From assembly GCA_022819945.1 (NCBI GenBank), contig JAJEGI010000021.1:1-64000 (forward strand): DNA of 64,000 bases, given 5' to 3'. Positions 51,304-60,181 of this stretch are shown here, piece by piece. The notes beneath the pieces are model-generated. The model was not told the origin of the DNA and did no database searches. It was given only the letters and a program-made list of their open reading frames with translations. The first letter of the stretch is position 1. Each line of letters begins with the position of its first letter. The stretch comes from Candidatus Poribacteria bacterium. GTDB lineage: Bacteria; Poribacteria; WGA-4E; WGA-3G. Position numbers and translations under genes: made by a program.

Positions 51304-52386
51304 TTAAAATGTCGTGCGTAAGTCTTGTGCTTGTCCCGTTTCTGCGGATCGGTAGCCTGCATCGAAAATCTCTATAACATGCCGTGCATGCTCTGCGGTG
51401 ACAATCGTGGGTTTATCCTCGCGTATCCAATCGACGAGTTGCATAATATCCTCATAGACGTGTGCTTCTTGGATATTCCGATGCGGTCCCACGACGTGCG
51501 GTAACTCCCTTTTGGGTGCGTCAATCGGTTCACCGTTAAGGGTGCTGCCTTCAATCGCTCCGCTGGTTCCATGAATCGCCAACCCGCCTTTAATTCCGTG
51601 TCCTGCTGCGGCACCGTAGATAAAACCGAAGAAAGCATCGCCGAAGTCGAGCAGGATAAAGGTGTTATCGTCCATATCGCAGGGGAGCATCTCGCCGCGG
51701 AATTCGCGTTCCTTGACCCGTACACCCGAAAACGCTGTCACACGCTTCGCGGGTCCGAGAATACCCGTCATTGTGTGCAGACCGTAGACGGTCATATCGT
51801 AGAGCGGACCGCCGCCGGGTTTGCGGAAATACCATGCAGGATTGATATTAGAGAGCAGGTCGTCGCCGTGTCTCACGGATTCGTTTTCGTGGTATCGCCC
51901 GAAAGCAGAGCCGGTAGCTGCCCAGGTCAACGTTCCGATAGCACCTTCATTGATAAGTCTGCGAATTTCTTGGTGGATTGGACGGAGCATCTGCCCAGGG
52001 GAAGCGACTAACTTCACGCCTTTACGTGTTGCTGATTCAATCAAGTCGTCGGCTTCATCGACGGTGGTTGTCATCGTCTTGTTGAAATGTGCGTGCAGCC
52101 CGTGTTCAATTGCGAGTTTGCCCTGCTCGTAATGCAAGCCGATGGGTGAGGCAATCGTAACGGCATCTACATGTTCATCCGCTAAGAGTGCTTCGTAGGT
52201 TTCATACGCGTATGGGACATTGAACTTTTCGGAGGCAGCTTGTGCTCTGCCGGGAACCGGGTCACAGACAGCGGTTACCTGCAATCTATCTTGAACATCG
52301 TCTTGTGTGAGATGCGGAAGGATGCCACGTACAGAGATACTCCCTACACCGATAACACCGATCCTAACTCTGTCGTTCGTTGCCAT
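51304..52386 (-). CDS. Gfo/Idh/MocA family oxidoreductase
   Basis: A 360-residue protein with Rossmann motif IGVIGVGSISVRGILPH and a varied Lys-Pro region (HAHFNKTMTTT, keeping Lys but losing Pro), so the cofactor or substrate site may be unusual. The C-terminal domain includes PGGGPLYDMTVYGLHTM, containing a family-type catalytic His region. GGAGG lies six bases before the ATG. Transcribed before the PfkB kinase (14-base gap), so a shared sugar pathway is likely. Confidence 0.87.
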   Translation of the reverse strand: MATNDRVRIGVIGVGSISVRGILPHLTQDDVQDRLQVTAVCDPVPGRAQAASEKFNVPYAYETYEALLADEHVDAVTIASPIGLHYEQGKLAIEHGLHAHFNKTMTTTVDEADDLIESATRKGVKLVASPGQMLRPIHQEIRRLINEGAIGTLTWAATGSAFGRYHENESVRHGDDLLSNINPAWYFRKPGGGPLYDMTVYGLHTMTGILGPAKRVTAFSGVRVKEREFRGEMLPCDMDDNTFILLDFGDAFFGFIYGAAAGHGIKGGLAIHGTSGAIEGSTLNGEPIDAPKRELPHVVGPHRNIQEAHVYEDIMQLVDWIREDKPTIVTAEHARHVIEIFDAGYRSAETGQAQDLRTTF

Positions 52387-52520
52387 AATCTTCCTCCAAT
52401 TTTATGTGGTTTTCAGTTTGCCTCACAGTGAGAGTTGTCGGTTACGCTGATGTAGCGATTGCGTTTTGTGGTTCTGATACAGGGAACCCTTAACAGAGAA
52501 CCGAAGACTGACACCCCGTA

Positions 52521-53405
52521 CTACTCTCGCCATGATGTTTCGTGTTGCCATCCGACAGCATTTTTGAGTTTGTCGCAATTGATAAACGATTGATGTCCCT
52601 GAAGTGTTCTCACTTTCGGGAGGAATTCAGGTTTAAAACGTTCAATCAGTTCTTGCGAAGGTTCCAAGGCGGACGTATCGTCAGCGTTGAGAAAATAGAC
52701 ATCGTGCGGCGGCAGCGTGTCGGCTTTTTCCATAATCAGGCGGTGTGCGCTGGCGACATCCTCACTACCCACCCAACACCAGAGCCAAGGTGTCCAAGCG
52801 GTTGTCGGTTTGGCATTCTCTGCCATCTGTTTTCGCCGTTCCTCTGGACTGATACCTGCGGGCCGTGTAATGTATGTGCGGATACCGTAGGCACGGGTAT
52901 AACTTGCCAAAAGGTCTTCCCCGCACCGTTTAGAGAAGCTGTAGGAATCTTCAGGGTAACACGGGTGTTCTTCATCTATCGGTAGATAGTCTATCGGAAT
53001 GTGGGTTTTGCTGATTCGGAAGCCGTGCCCTAATGCACAATTACTGCCGGACATCACGACTGTTTGGACATCTGCCTCAATTGCGGCTTGCATGAGATAG
53101 TAGGTGCCGAGCATGTTCGTTTTGAAGGTAGCATCAAAACGGATGCCTCTTTCTTCAGCATTTGCCCGTAAATCTGGGTGATCTACGGGTCCCGGTTGTG
53201 CGCCGAGGTGTTGGATCGCGTCCACGCTTTCAACGGCGCGCTGACAGTCCTCAAAGTTGTTCAGATCGCCTTGAATAAAGGGTAAGTGCGAGAATTCATC
53301 TGGTGGCGTTCTGCGCGACATCAGCACCAGTGAGTGTTCCGATGCCAATTCTCGGATGACATACGCGCCGAGTCTACCACTCGCGCCGGTTATTAATACT
53401 TTCAT
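52521..53405 (-). CDS. NAD-dependent epimerase/dehydratase (extended SDR)
   Basis: A 294-residue protein with the N-terminal GASGRLGAYVIRE cofactor loop and catalytic YSFSKRCGEDLL (YxxxK), plus the SGSNCALG serine region. Similar proteins interconvert nucleotide sugars or reduce sugar derivatives; without a recognised sugar-nucleotide pattern the substrate is open. AAAGG lies about seven bases before the ATG. It is on the same strand as, but separated by 134 bases from, the Gfo-PfkB pair. Confidence 0.88.
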   Translation of the reverse strand: MKVLITGASGRLGAYVIRELASEHSLVLMSRRTPPDEFSHLPFIQGDLNNFEDCQRAVESVDAIQHLGAQPGPVDHPDLRANAEERGIRFDATFKTNMLGTYYLMQAAIEADVQTVVMSGSNCALGHGFRISKTHIPIDYLPIDEEHPCYPEDSYSFSKRCGEDLLASYTRAYGIRTYITRPAGISPEERRKQMAENAKPTTAWTPWLWCWVGSEDVASAHRLIMEKADTLPPHDVYFLNADDTSALEPSQELIERFKPEFLPKVRTLQGHQSFINCDKLKNAVGWQHETSWRE

Positions 53406-53508
53406 GAAAAAATCCTTTCGTTTGTTATCTCGATCACGGATGATATAGATTTACGGAGGCGCGCACATTTCGGCGAAAACAGTCAGCGGAAATCGCCTTC
53501 ACTAAATC

Positions 53509-55536
53509 TTATTCTGGTGTGAGGTCCCACAACAACACTGTACCATCTCTACTTCCGCTGGCGAGTGTTTGACCATCCGGGCTGAACGATATACTTTTAA
53601 CATCTTTCGTATGTCCTCTGAAGGTACGTAGGATCCTACCGGTGCGAACATCCCATAAACGGATAGGAGTGTCCACATATCCGCTGGCGAGTGTTTGGCC
53701 ATCTGGAGAAAACGCCACACTATTAACATCCTTGGTCTGCCCTATGAGTATGCGGAGGGTACGACCAGTGCCGATATCCCATAAACGAATGGTGGTGTCC
53801 GTACTCCCGCTGGCAAGTATTTCACCATCTGGACTAAACGATACGCTACGGATGCGCCCCGTATGCCCTGTGAGCGTTCTGAGAAGATCGGCAGTGCTAA
53901 CATCGTATAGACGGACAGTTGCGTCCTCATTCCCACTGGCGAGTGTTTGACCATCTGGACTGAACCGCACACTAATAACACTTTCCGTATGCCCTGTGAG
54001 TGTCCTTAGAAGGTCGCCAGTGCCAACATCATATAGACGGATAGTTGCATCCCTACTCCCAGTGGCGAGCGTTTGGCCATCTGGAGAAAACGCCACACTA
54101 ACGACACTTTCCGTATGTCCTGTGAGCGTCCTGAGAATCTCACCGGTGCCGACCTCCCATAAATGGATGGTGTTGTCCATACTTCCGCTGGCGAGCGTCT
54201 CACCATTCGGACTAAATACCACGCACTCAACATTCTGCGTATGTCCCGTGAGCATCCGTAGCAGGTCGCCGGTGCCAACATCATATAGACGGATAGTGTT
54301 GCGATAATGTCCGCCATCTGCGAGTGTTCGACCGTCCGGACTAAACGCCACGCTATTGATATGATATATATGCCCAGTCAGTGTCCTGAGCAGGTCGCCA
54401 GTGTTGACCTCCCATAAACGGATCGTTTGGTCTGCACTCTTACTGATGAGTGTTTGACCATCCGGGCTAAACGACACACTCTGGATCTCGCCTGTATGCC
54501 CTGTGAGCGTCTTTAGCAGGTCGCCAGTGCCGACATCATATAAACGGATAATATGGTCCCAACCCCAATTGACGAGCATCTGACTATCCGGACTAAACGA
54601 TCTGCTACGGATACTTCTTGCCTGTCCTGCGAATGTCTTTAGCAGGTTACCAGTGTCGGCATCATATAAACAGAGTTTGCCGTCCCTACTCCTGCTGGCG
54701 AGGATTTGACCGTCCGGGCTAAATGACACACTTGTGATCCAGTCCGTATGTTCCGTAAGTGTCTTTAGCGGGTCACCAGTGCCGACATCCCATAGATGGA
54801 GTTTAGTATCCCTACTCCCAGTGACGAGTGTCCGACTATCCAGACTAAACGCCATACTTGTGATCCAGTCCGTATGCCCCGTGAGTTTCCGCAGGAGTCG
54901 TCCATTCTTTATATCCCATAAACGGATAATGTTGTCATCATTACCGGCGAGGATCTGTCCATCCGGACTAATCGCGATGTCAACGAAACTGCGCCGCTCA
55001 TGGTCTGTGAACTTGCGCAGGAGTCGTCCACTCTTTACATCCCATAAACGGATAGTTCTGTCGCTACTTCCGCTGGCGAGGGTCTGTCCATCCGGACTAA
55101 ATGATATGCTTCTGATCCAATCCGTATGTCCTCTGAGGGTATACAGGAGCCGCCCATTCTTTACATCCCATAAACGGATAATTTCGCTATAATCACTAAT
55201 TTCGCCGTAACCAGTACTCGCGAGAGTCTGTCCATCTGGGCTAAACAAGATTTTTGTGACATACTCCTTATGTCTTGTGAGTAGATTGCGTTCTTCACCG
55301 GTCTGTGGATCATACAACCAAATACCGATGTTACTCGCTACTGCAAGGAGGGTGCCATCCGGGGAATACGCAACCCGACTCACGCCCCCTTTATTGAGAC
55401 GCGCTTTGGCACCTTCGGGTAAACTCCACGTCCTATAGAGAGAAGCATTCACATAACCCACAAAGAGTATGAGCAGAGCGGGTAAGAAGGCAACTAACAA
55501 CCGGTTCGATTTCAGATGGCATGTTTGGGTTTTCAT
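53509..55536 (-). CDS. Exported 15-repeat WD40 protein
   Basis: A signal/anchor segment (LLVAFLPALLILFVGYV) is followed by 15 WD40-type repeats with a period of about 42 residues (VAYSPDG, ILFSPDG, ISFSPDG and so on through ISFSPDGQTLASGSRDGTVL). They are highly alike at the DNA level, so recent repeat amplification is likely, as is assembly or copy-number variation. Fifteen repeats would make two propellers plus one extra. It would act as an interaction scaffold at or outside the inner membrane. Its ATG overlaps the end of a coding-like fragment upstream (ATGA). Confidence 0.9.
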   Translation of the reverse strand: MKTQTCHLKSNRLLVAFLPALLILFVGYVNASLYRTWSLPEGAKARLNKGGVSRVAYSPDGTLLAVASNIGIWLYDPQTGEERNLLTRHKEYVTKILFSPDGQTLASTGYGEISDYSEIIRLWDVKNGRLLYTLRGHTDWIRSISFSPDGQTLASGSSDRTIRLWDVKSGRLLRKFTDHERRSFVDIAISPDGQILAGNDDNIIRLWDIKNGRLLRKLTGHTDWITSMAFSLDSRTLVTGSRDTKLHLWDVGTGDPLKTLTEHTDWITSVSFSPDGQILASRSRDGKLCLYDADTGNLLKTFAGQARSIRSRSFSPDSQMLVNWGWDHIIRLYDVGTGDLLKTLTGHTGEIQSVSFSPDGQTLISKSADQTIRLWEVNTGDLLRTLTGHIYHINSVAFSPDGRTLADGGHYRNTIRLYDVGTGDLLRMLTGHTQNVECVVFSPNGETLASGSMDNTIHLWEVGTGEILRTLTGHTESVVSVAFSPDGQTLATGSRDATIRLYDVGTGDLLRTLTGHTESVISVRFSPDGQTLASGNEDATVRLYDVSTADLLRTLTGHTGRIRSVSFSPDGEILASGSTDTTIRLWDIGTGRTLRILIGQTKDVNSVAFSPDGQTLASGYVDTPIRLWDVRTGRILRTFRGHTKDVKSISFSPDGQTLASGSRDGTVLLWDLTPE

Positions 55537-55688
55537 AAGAGCTCCTTTAATGTTTTTTGATGCGCTTGGGTAACTTCGTCAAGTGTGGTTGCAAACGCTA
55601 CCGACTCGCGTATTGACTGTAGATGTGGTAGTATCGCTGCTCCAATGCGATGAAGTGGTTGTGGACATCGCCAAGGTCGTCGAGTAGA
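55533..55688 (-). other. Coding-like fragment ending in the WD40 start (ATGA overlap)
   Basis: In the 433-base gap 55537-55969, one minus-strand frame runs from a stop near 55689 to a TGA that overlaps the WD40 ATG, reading ...RIGAAILPHLQSIRESVAFA then TTLDEVTQAHQKTLKELL. It has no ATG, GTG or TTG, so it looks like the 3' remnant of a gene. A second frame here (DDLGDVHNHFIALEQRYYHI...SQYASR) is equally protein-like. The rest of the gap holds only the promoter below. Confidence 0.25.
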
Positions 55689-55878
55689 CTACCCAAACGT
55701 TTATTTCTCGGGTGGTGTGTATTTTACATTTGTAGGTTCGTGTACTTGTAGTATATCATATTATCGACTGAATCACAAATCATAAACACAATCGCAACAT
55801 GCTTTCCTGCGTCTGCTCAAATTGGAAGGAACTGATAACAGTTCGGGTTTTTTGAAGAGCGGGTTTGCGAATTGAGTT

Positions 55879-55907
55879 GACATGGATAGAAGTATCGTCT
55901 ATGATTA
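55879..55907 (+). promoter_or_regulatory. Strong putative sigma-70 promoter of the alpha/beta hydrolase gene
   Basis: TTGACA (55879-55884), a 17-base spacer, TATGAT (55902-55907). The -35 matches consensus exactly and the -10 has one mismatch. The GTG at 55970 lies 63 bases downstream of the -10, behind GGGGGG. Confidence 0.65.
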
Positions 55908-55969
55908 CAGCATTACAGCACCATTGCAAATATTGTCAAGTGAATTGAATTTTTTATGGGGGGTCAACA

Positions 55970-57004
55970 GTGTACAACGCTGAAACACATTTCAAAAGCT
56001 TATATGATACTGTTCCGAGAGCGTATGAATTTCATGCGACGACTCGAGAAGAGTTGGTGGCATGGCAATCGAATTTTCGTCCGAAGCTGCGGGAAATCCT
56101 CGGTTTGGATAATATGGAATCCGATCTGGAAGGATACGTCCCGAAAGCCGAACAACTCGAAGTCTTGGATCTGGACAACCATTTCCGCGAAAGTTGGTAT
56201 CTGTGGGTAGAGCCGACAGTGCCTTTGCCGTTTTATCTGCTTCGACCGAAAACAGTCGAAGGCAAAGTGCCGCTGATCCTTGCACCGCACGGACATAACC
56301 ATCCACATATTTATGCAGGTATCGCTGATACGGAAGCGGAAGAGAAACATATGCTCGAAGGCGAGCGCGACATCGCACGGCAGGCGGTCGTGGAGGAAGG
56401 CTACATCGCTATCGCGCCAACGACACGCGCTTTCGGTGAAACGCGTACTGATGCGGATAAACAAGCCAATAATACGCACTCTTGTCGGCACCAGTTGGTT
56501 CATAGCATACTCGTCGGGCGGACCCCGATTGGTGAGCGGGTGTGGGATATGTCGCGGCTCATTGATTGGGCAACGGCGAACCTACCGGTAGATGCCGAAC
56601 GGATCGCGATTACGGGCAATTCTGGGGGCGGGACGGTATCACTTTTCGCAGCGGCATGCGAAACCCGTATCGCAGTTGCGGTGCCGAGCTGCTATTTCTG
56701 TACGTTTGAAGGGAGCATCGGCATGATCCGACACTGCGAATGCAACTATGTGCCGGGGGTCATGCGGCTTGGAGAGATGTACGATGTCGCAGGCTTAATC
56801 GCACCGCGTCCGTTTTGCGCAATCGCGGGACGCGATGACGGGATTTTCCCGATAGATCACGTTGAGTTCGCTTATGAGCGACTGAAAACTATCTATGAGG
56901 TTGCTGGCGTTGCAGATAGATGTGAACTCTTTATCGGGGACGGTGGACACCGATACTACAAAGCGGGTGCATGGCCCTTCGTGCGGCGGTATTTCCAGAA
57001 TTAG
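55970..57004 (+). CDS. Alpha/beta hydrolase (acetyl-xylan esterase/dienelactone-hydrolase-like)
   Basis: A GTG-started 344-residue hydrolase with a serine nucleophile in ITGNSGGGTVSLFAA, an acidic residue in AIAGRDDGIFP and a histidine in IGDGGHRYYKAGAW, the catalytic triad order of the fold. The large N-terminal lid (about 1-95) and LILAPHGHNHPH oxyanion region resemble Abhydrolase_7/acetyl-xylan-esterase relatives. No signal peptide. A GGGGGG run six bases upstream of the GTG could act as ribosome binding site. It ends seven bases from the convergent sugar-transferase fragment. Substrate unknown, an ester or amide. Confidence 0.82.
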   Translation: MYNAETHFKSLYDTVPRAYEFHATTREELVAWQSNFRPKLREILGLDNMESDLEGYVPKAEQLEVLDLDNHFRESWYLWVEPTVPLPFYLLRPKTVEGKVPLILAPHGHNHPHIYAGIADTEAEEKHMLEGERDIARQAVVEEGYIAIAPTTRAFGETRTDADKQANNTHSCRHQLVHSILVGRTPIGERVWDMSRLIDWATANLPVDAERIAITGNSGGGTVSLFAAACETRIAVAVPSCYFCTFEGSIGMIRHCECNYVPGVMRLGEMYDVAGLIAPRPFCAIAGRDDGIFPIDHVEFAYERLKTIYEVAGVADRCELFIGDGGHRYYKAGAWPFVRRYFQN

Positions 57005-57011
57005 TGTGAAC

Positions 57012-57896
57012 CTAAATCAATGTGAACACGCTGAAGAGGATGTCTATCAGACGCTTAACGATACCGCTTATGCCCCGCCTCGGTGTTTCTTGCAATTGTA
57101 GCACCGGTATGCCCTCAAAGAAAGTAATGGCGGTGCCACCTCTGATAGATTCGGAGAGTTTGGGTAGGACATTAATTTGGACTGGTACGCCTTCACACGC
57201 TTGAAGAATCTGTAGAGTCGTGTCATTCGGCACCACTGGTGATGCAATAAAGAGCGTGTCAAGTCGATGTTTTTGCACAAGTACCCGTATATCTTGACGC
57301 TCACCGAGATACGGCACTGCCGAATCATCAGCACCTACCTTCTCGGCGATTATACCAACCAATTCGTATCCGCTATTCGGTTTTGCCTTCAAGACGGCGA
57401 TAAACTTTTCGGAGTGAGCATCATAATTTCCGATGAGTGCGATACGGCTCACACCAACACCTTGCGCGTGAATCGCCTGTCGGAAACGATGCAAAACGAG
57501 TCGCCCCAAAAACAGCCAGACGAGACTGAATCCCGAGGCGAGCAGTATCACCCAACGCGAGTAAGCATCGTAATGATGATAGATGAGAAAGAGGGCAGCT
57601 AACGTGGCAATAAATGCGATACTGGTAGTCTTACAGAGTGTCCAGAACGCTGAAAACGTCGCGTTGCTTTCGAGCCGATAGAGTCTTAATCCCTTCAGCG
57701 TCATCAACCAGATAATCGCCATCAATGGGATAAGCCGGAAATAGTCATCAAGCGGCGGGATGTCACCTTCATGTAACGGTATCCAACCGGATTCAAACCG
57801 AACCCAATACGCGACAACAACTGCAGTAGCGATAAAACAGAGGTCCAATAAGACTGTAAGCGCGATGAGCAAATGGTCGAGTGTTTTCTTGTTCAT
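57012..57896 (-). pseudogene. Polyprenyl glycosylphosphotransferase N-terminal half, catalytic domain lost
   Basis: The product matches the N-terminal membrane and CoA-binding-like part of WbaP/ExoY-type initiating sugar transferases: four hydrophobic segments (HLLIALTVLLDLCFIATAVV, LIPLMAIIWLMTLKGL, ATLAALFLIYH, WVILLASGFSLVWLFLG) and then a Rossmann-like region (RIALIGNYDAHSEKFI, ILQACEGVPVQINVLP). It stops at VKRLIDILFSVFTLI, exactly where the C-terminal sugar-phosphate transferase domain should begin. ATG 57896 (MNKKTLDHLL) is the most likely start; 57929 is possible. The usual PF02397 catalytic domain is absent from this window. A truncated gene is inferred. Confidence 0.75.
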
Positions 57897-58202
57897 TGAC
57901 AGAATATAGGCTGGAACTTGTAAGCCCATATTGAGGCGTGAGCTGATCAAGTTACCGCTTGTATTTATTGGGTATTGGCTCTCTGAAAACTGGTTGAAGT
58001 CCGCAACAGTGCACGCCAGTAGATGGATTAAAGTATAGCAGATTTGTGCCCTGCCTGCAAATAAAATAGGCACTACGCGAGGATTAGGGCAGTATGAAAG
58101 TTACTGATAAATTACCCATAACGTGTTATGCTATCGTTACAGACTTTTGCAACCTAAATTTCGGAAGCCTGCAAGTTATGCCGAAATCGGAGGAGAGACA
58201 CA

Positions 58203-59294
58203 ATGGCGAATCAACTGAAAGTGGGAATTGTTGGGGCACACCGTGGGAGTTCTTATGTTGCACCTTTTAAAGCGATCGCAGAGACCGAGGTGACGGCGTT
58301 TTGTGACATCAATGAAGAGACGCTCCAGAGCGTCACTGAACGATTTGATGTTCCACAGCAGTTTACAGATTATACGGCGATGCTGGACGCAGTGGATCTC
58401 GTGGTGCTTGCGACACCGGAGAATTTACACGTGCCGCAGTCGATTGAAGCTTTAGAAGCGGGGAAACACGTTATCAGCGAGGTAACAGCCGCTGTCAAGT
58501 TAGAGGAATGCTACGATTTAGTTCGGGCGGTTCGGAAGTCGTCTGCCAAATACACGATGGCTGAAAATACGTGCTATTCTAAGTCTAATGTGTTAATCCG
58601 TAGCATGGTAGAAGCGGGAATGTTCGGAGAAGTCTATTTTGGAGAAGGCGAGTATCTCCACAACATCAAGTCGCTCCATCACGATGCAGCAGGTAATCCG
58701 ACGTGGCGATATTATTGGCAAGTCGGCATTAATCGATGCAATTATGCGACACATAGCCTCGGCCCAGTACTCCAATGGTTTGGGAGTCGTGTCGCGAGTG
58801 TGTGTTGTCTTGGAACCGGTGTTAACACGGATCCTGAACATGCGATGGAAGATACAGTGATGATGCTGTGTAAAACGGACTGTGGCGGGTTAATTAAGAT
58901 TCGGATTGATATGCTCTCGAACCGTCCGGCAAATTCCTATTTTAGTCTACAAGGGACAGACGGGTGTTATGAGAGTTCGCGTGGACTTGGTGCGGCACCG
59001 AAGATTTGGTTGAGTGAGTTCGGCATAAGCGAACAATGGAGACCGCTCTCCCAATTTGAAGACTGCCTGCCTGAACGATGGAAGAATCCGCCTGCTGAAG
59101 CAGAAAATGCTGGCGATCTTGGCGAATATTTCAAGGTGCGGGACTTTGTCGATAGTATCCTCACCGATACGGAACCGCCGCTGGATGTCTACACGGCGAT
59201 GGATTTCACAGTGCCAGGTTTGGTTTCGGAGCAATCTATTGCGAACGGTGGTGCCCCGATGGAAGTCCCCGATTTTCGGAAAATTGATTTTTAA
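58203..59294 (+). CDS. Gfo/Idh/MocA family protein, GH109-like
   Basis: GGAGGAGAG lies five bases before the ATG. The Rossmann motif is VGIVGAHRGSSYVAPF. The usual EKP site reads VISEVTAAVKLEECYDLV, close to the SEVPAA pattern of GH109 NAD-dependent alpha-N-acetylgalactosaminidases, where the lysine is not required. ENTCYSKSNVLIRSMVEAGM and EGEYLHNIK also recall that group. Either a glycosidase or a divergent dehydrogenase is possible. It stands alone on the plus strand. Confidence 0.82.
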   Translation: MANQLKVGIVGAHRGSSYVAPFKAIAETEVTAFCDINEETLQSVTERFDVPQQFTDYTAMLDAVDLVVLATPENLHVPQSIEALEAGKHVISEVTAAVKLEECYDLVRAVRKSSAKYTMAENTCYSKSNVLIRSMVEAGMFGEVYFGEGEYLHNIKSLHHDAAGNPTWRYYWQVGINRCNYATHSLGPVLQWFGSRVASVCCLGTGVNTDPEHAMEDTVMMLCKTDCGGLIKIRIDMLSNRPANSYFSLQGTDGCYESSRGLGAAPKIWLSEFGISEQWRPLSQFEDCLPERWKNPPAEAENAGDLGEYFKVRDFVDSILTDTEPPLDVYTAMDFTVPGLVSEQSIANGGAPMEVPDFRKIDF

Positions 59295-59345
59295 TTTTGC
59301 CTTGCGGAGGAGTCAAGTGAGTTTTGTACTTGACGTGCCATCCTC

Positions 59346-59382
59346 AAATCCGCCCTCCACTACGTTACGGGCTTACGTTTTC
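59346..59382. repeat. Direct repeat AAATCCGCC(C/T)TCCACT, left copy
   Basis: AAATCCGCCCTCCACTACGT, then TACGGGCTTACGTTTTC, matches 59722-59756 with a few mismatches. The two copies flank the small zinc-ribbon gene. Confidence 0.6.
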
Positions 59383-59487
59383 GCGCCTCAGAAACCAAAG
59401 ACTTTCCACAGTTTCTGATCGGTTCCGCACGCGCCGATGTACGTTCTACAATTTTGGGTAGAGGATTGGATCCGGGAACAGTAAAGT

Positions 59488-59661
59488 TTACTCTTCTTCT
59501 ACGGGCGAAAAGACGAGGCCACAGCTGCTGCAGCGGTAGCCACTCTCTGGTTTCGATTCCACAACAGGGAAAAGCATACCACAACAGATAGGACACGGTT
59601 CGTCAATTTCCATGTCGGCTTGTTCCATTTCGCCAGAGCGATTTTCAAATTCAACGATCAT
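59488..59661 (-). CDS. Small zinc-ribbon protein, 57 residues
   Basis: A short gene from ATG 59661 to TAA 59488. The translation (MIVEFENRSGEMEQADMEID, then EPCPICCG, GYRCSSCGLVFSPVEEE) holds two CxxC-type knuckles (CPIC and CSSC), a zinc ribbon. AAGGGAA lies about nine bases before the ATG. It is flanked by a pair of direct repeats. The role is unknown; such ribbons accompany regulators and assembly factors. It is last in the minus-strand run from the iron-sulfur locus. Confidence 0.7.
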   Translation of the reverse strand: MIVEFENRSGEMEQADMEIDEPCPICCGMLFPVVESKPESGYRCSSCGLVFSPVEEE

Positions 59662-59721
59662 ATTTTTAATTTCCCTTGCGGTTAAAGCACGTTAATTGGT
59701 GCCCTGAAAAGTTCGTTCTTA

Positions 59722-59756
59722 AAATCCGCCTTCCACTTCGTTTCAGGCTACGTTTT
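59722..59756. repeat. Direct repeat AAATCCGCC(C/T)TCCACT, right copy
   Basis: AAATCCGCCTTCCACTTCGT, then TTCAGGCTACGTTTTC: the partner of 59346-59382. Confidence 0.6.
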
Positions 59757-59813
59757 CTATACTAACATGAGTTTGAATCGCGAGCACGACGTACTTCTAC
59801 CTAAGAGGCAGTT

Positions 59814-60090
59814 TTACTCAGCAATAGTAACACGCCTATAGATGTCGTGCAAGGATATCTTGCATCCGATTGAGGTGAGCGGCAGGACATCTTCAGGTGC
59901 CCGAAATTCGGTATGATCCCACTGTTCACCTTGCCGCCGATAATGTTCAACGCAGCATCTGTTCTGTGAGACAAGGATGTAGTCTTGCAGTGATGTAAGT
60001 TGTTGATAGTGTTCAAATTTCTCGCCTCGGTCATAGGCTGCAGATGTACGCCTCAGGGGTGAAGAGGGTTTGTGCCGGAAGAGATGCCAT
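59814..60090 (-). pseudogene. Uma2-family nuclease remnant with internal deletion
   Basis: ATG 60090 (AAGGA about seven bases upstream) encodes MASLPAQTLFTPEAYICSL, an Uma2-like N-terminus, and then stops. In the next frame, starting within the same CATCTGCAGCC sequence, coding resumes as TSAAYDRGEKFEHYQQLTSL, QDYILVSQNRCCVEHYRRQG, and PEDVLPLTSIGCKISLHDIY, the Uma2 C-terminus, to TAA 59814. The middle of the gene (roughly 110 codons, with the catalytic core) is missing, with a frame change at the joint. Confidence 0.85.
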
Positions 60091-60181
60091 ACGTATTTCC
60101 TTCAATAGAAGTCATATTGACAACATGATACCGCACTTTTAGGCAAAAGTCAATCTTTTTCTCTGTGGTGTTCAGAACGAT

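Noticed and set aside
53509..55536. Reading the WD40 repeats as a repeat array or CRISPR-like DNA
   Set aside because: The 126-base period encodes an in-frame protein repeat of about 42 residues, fully explained by WD40 blades.
55956..56210. Short plus-strand frame overlapping the start of the alpha/beta hydrolase
   Set aside because: Frame-shifted shadow of the hydrolase N-terminus.
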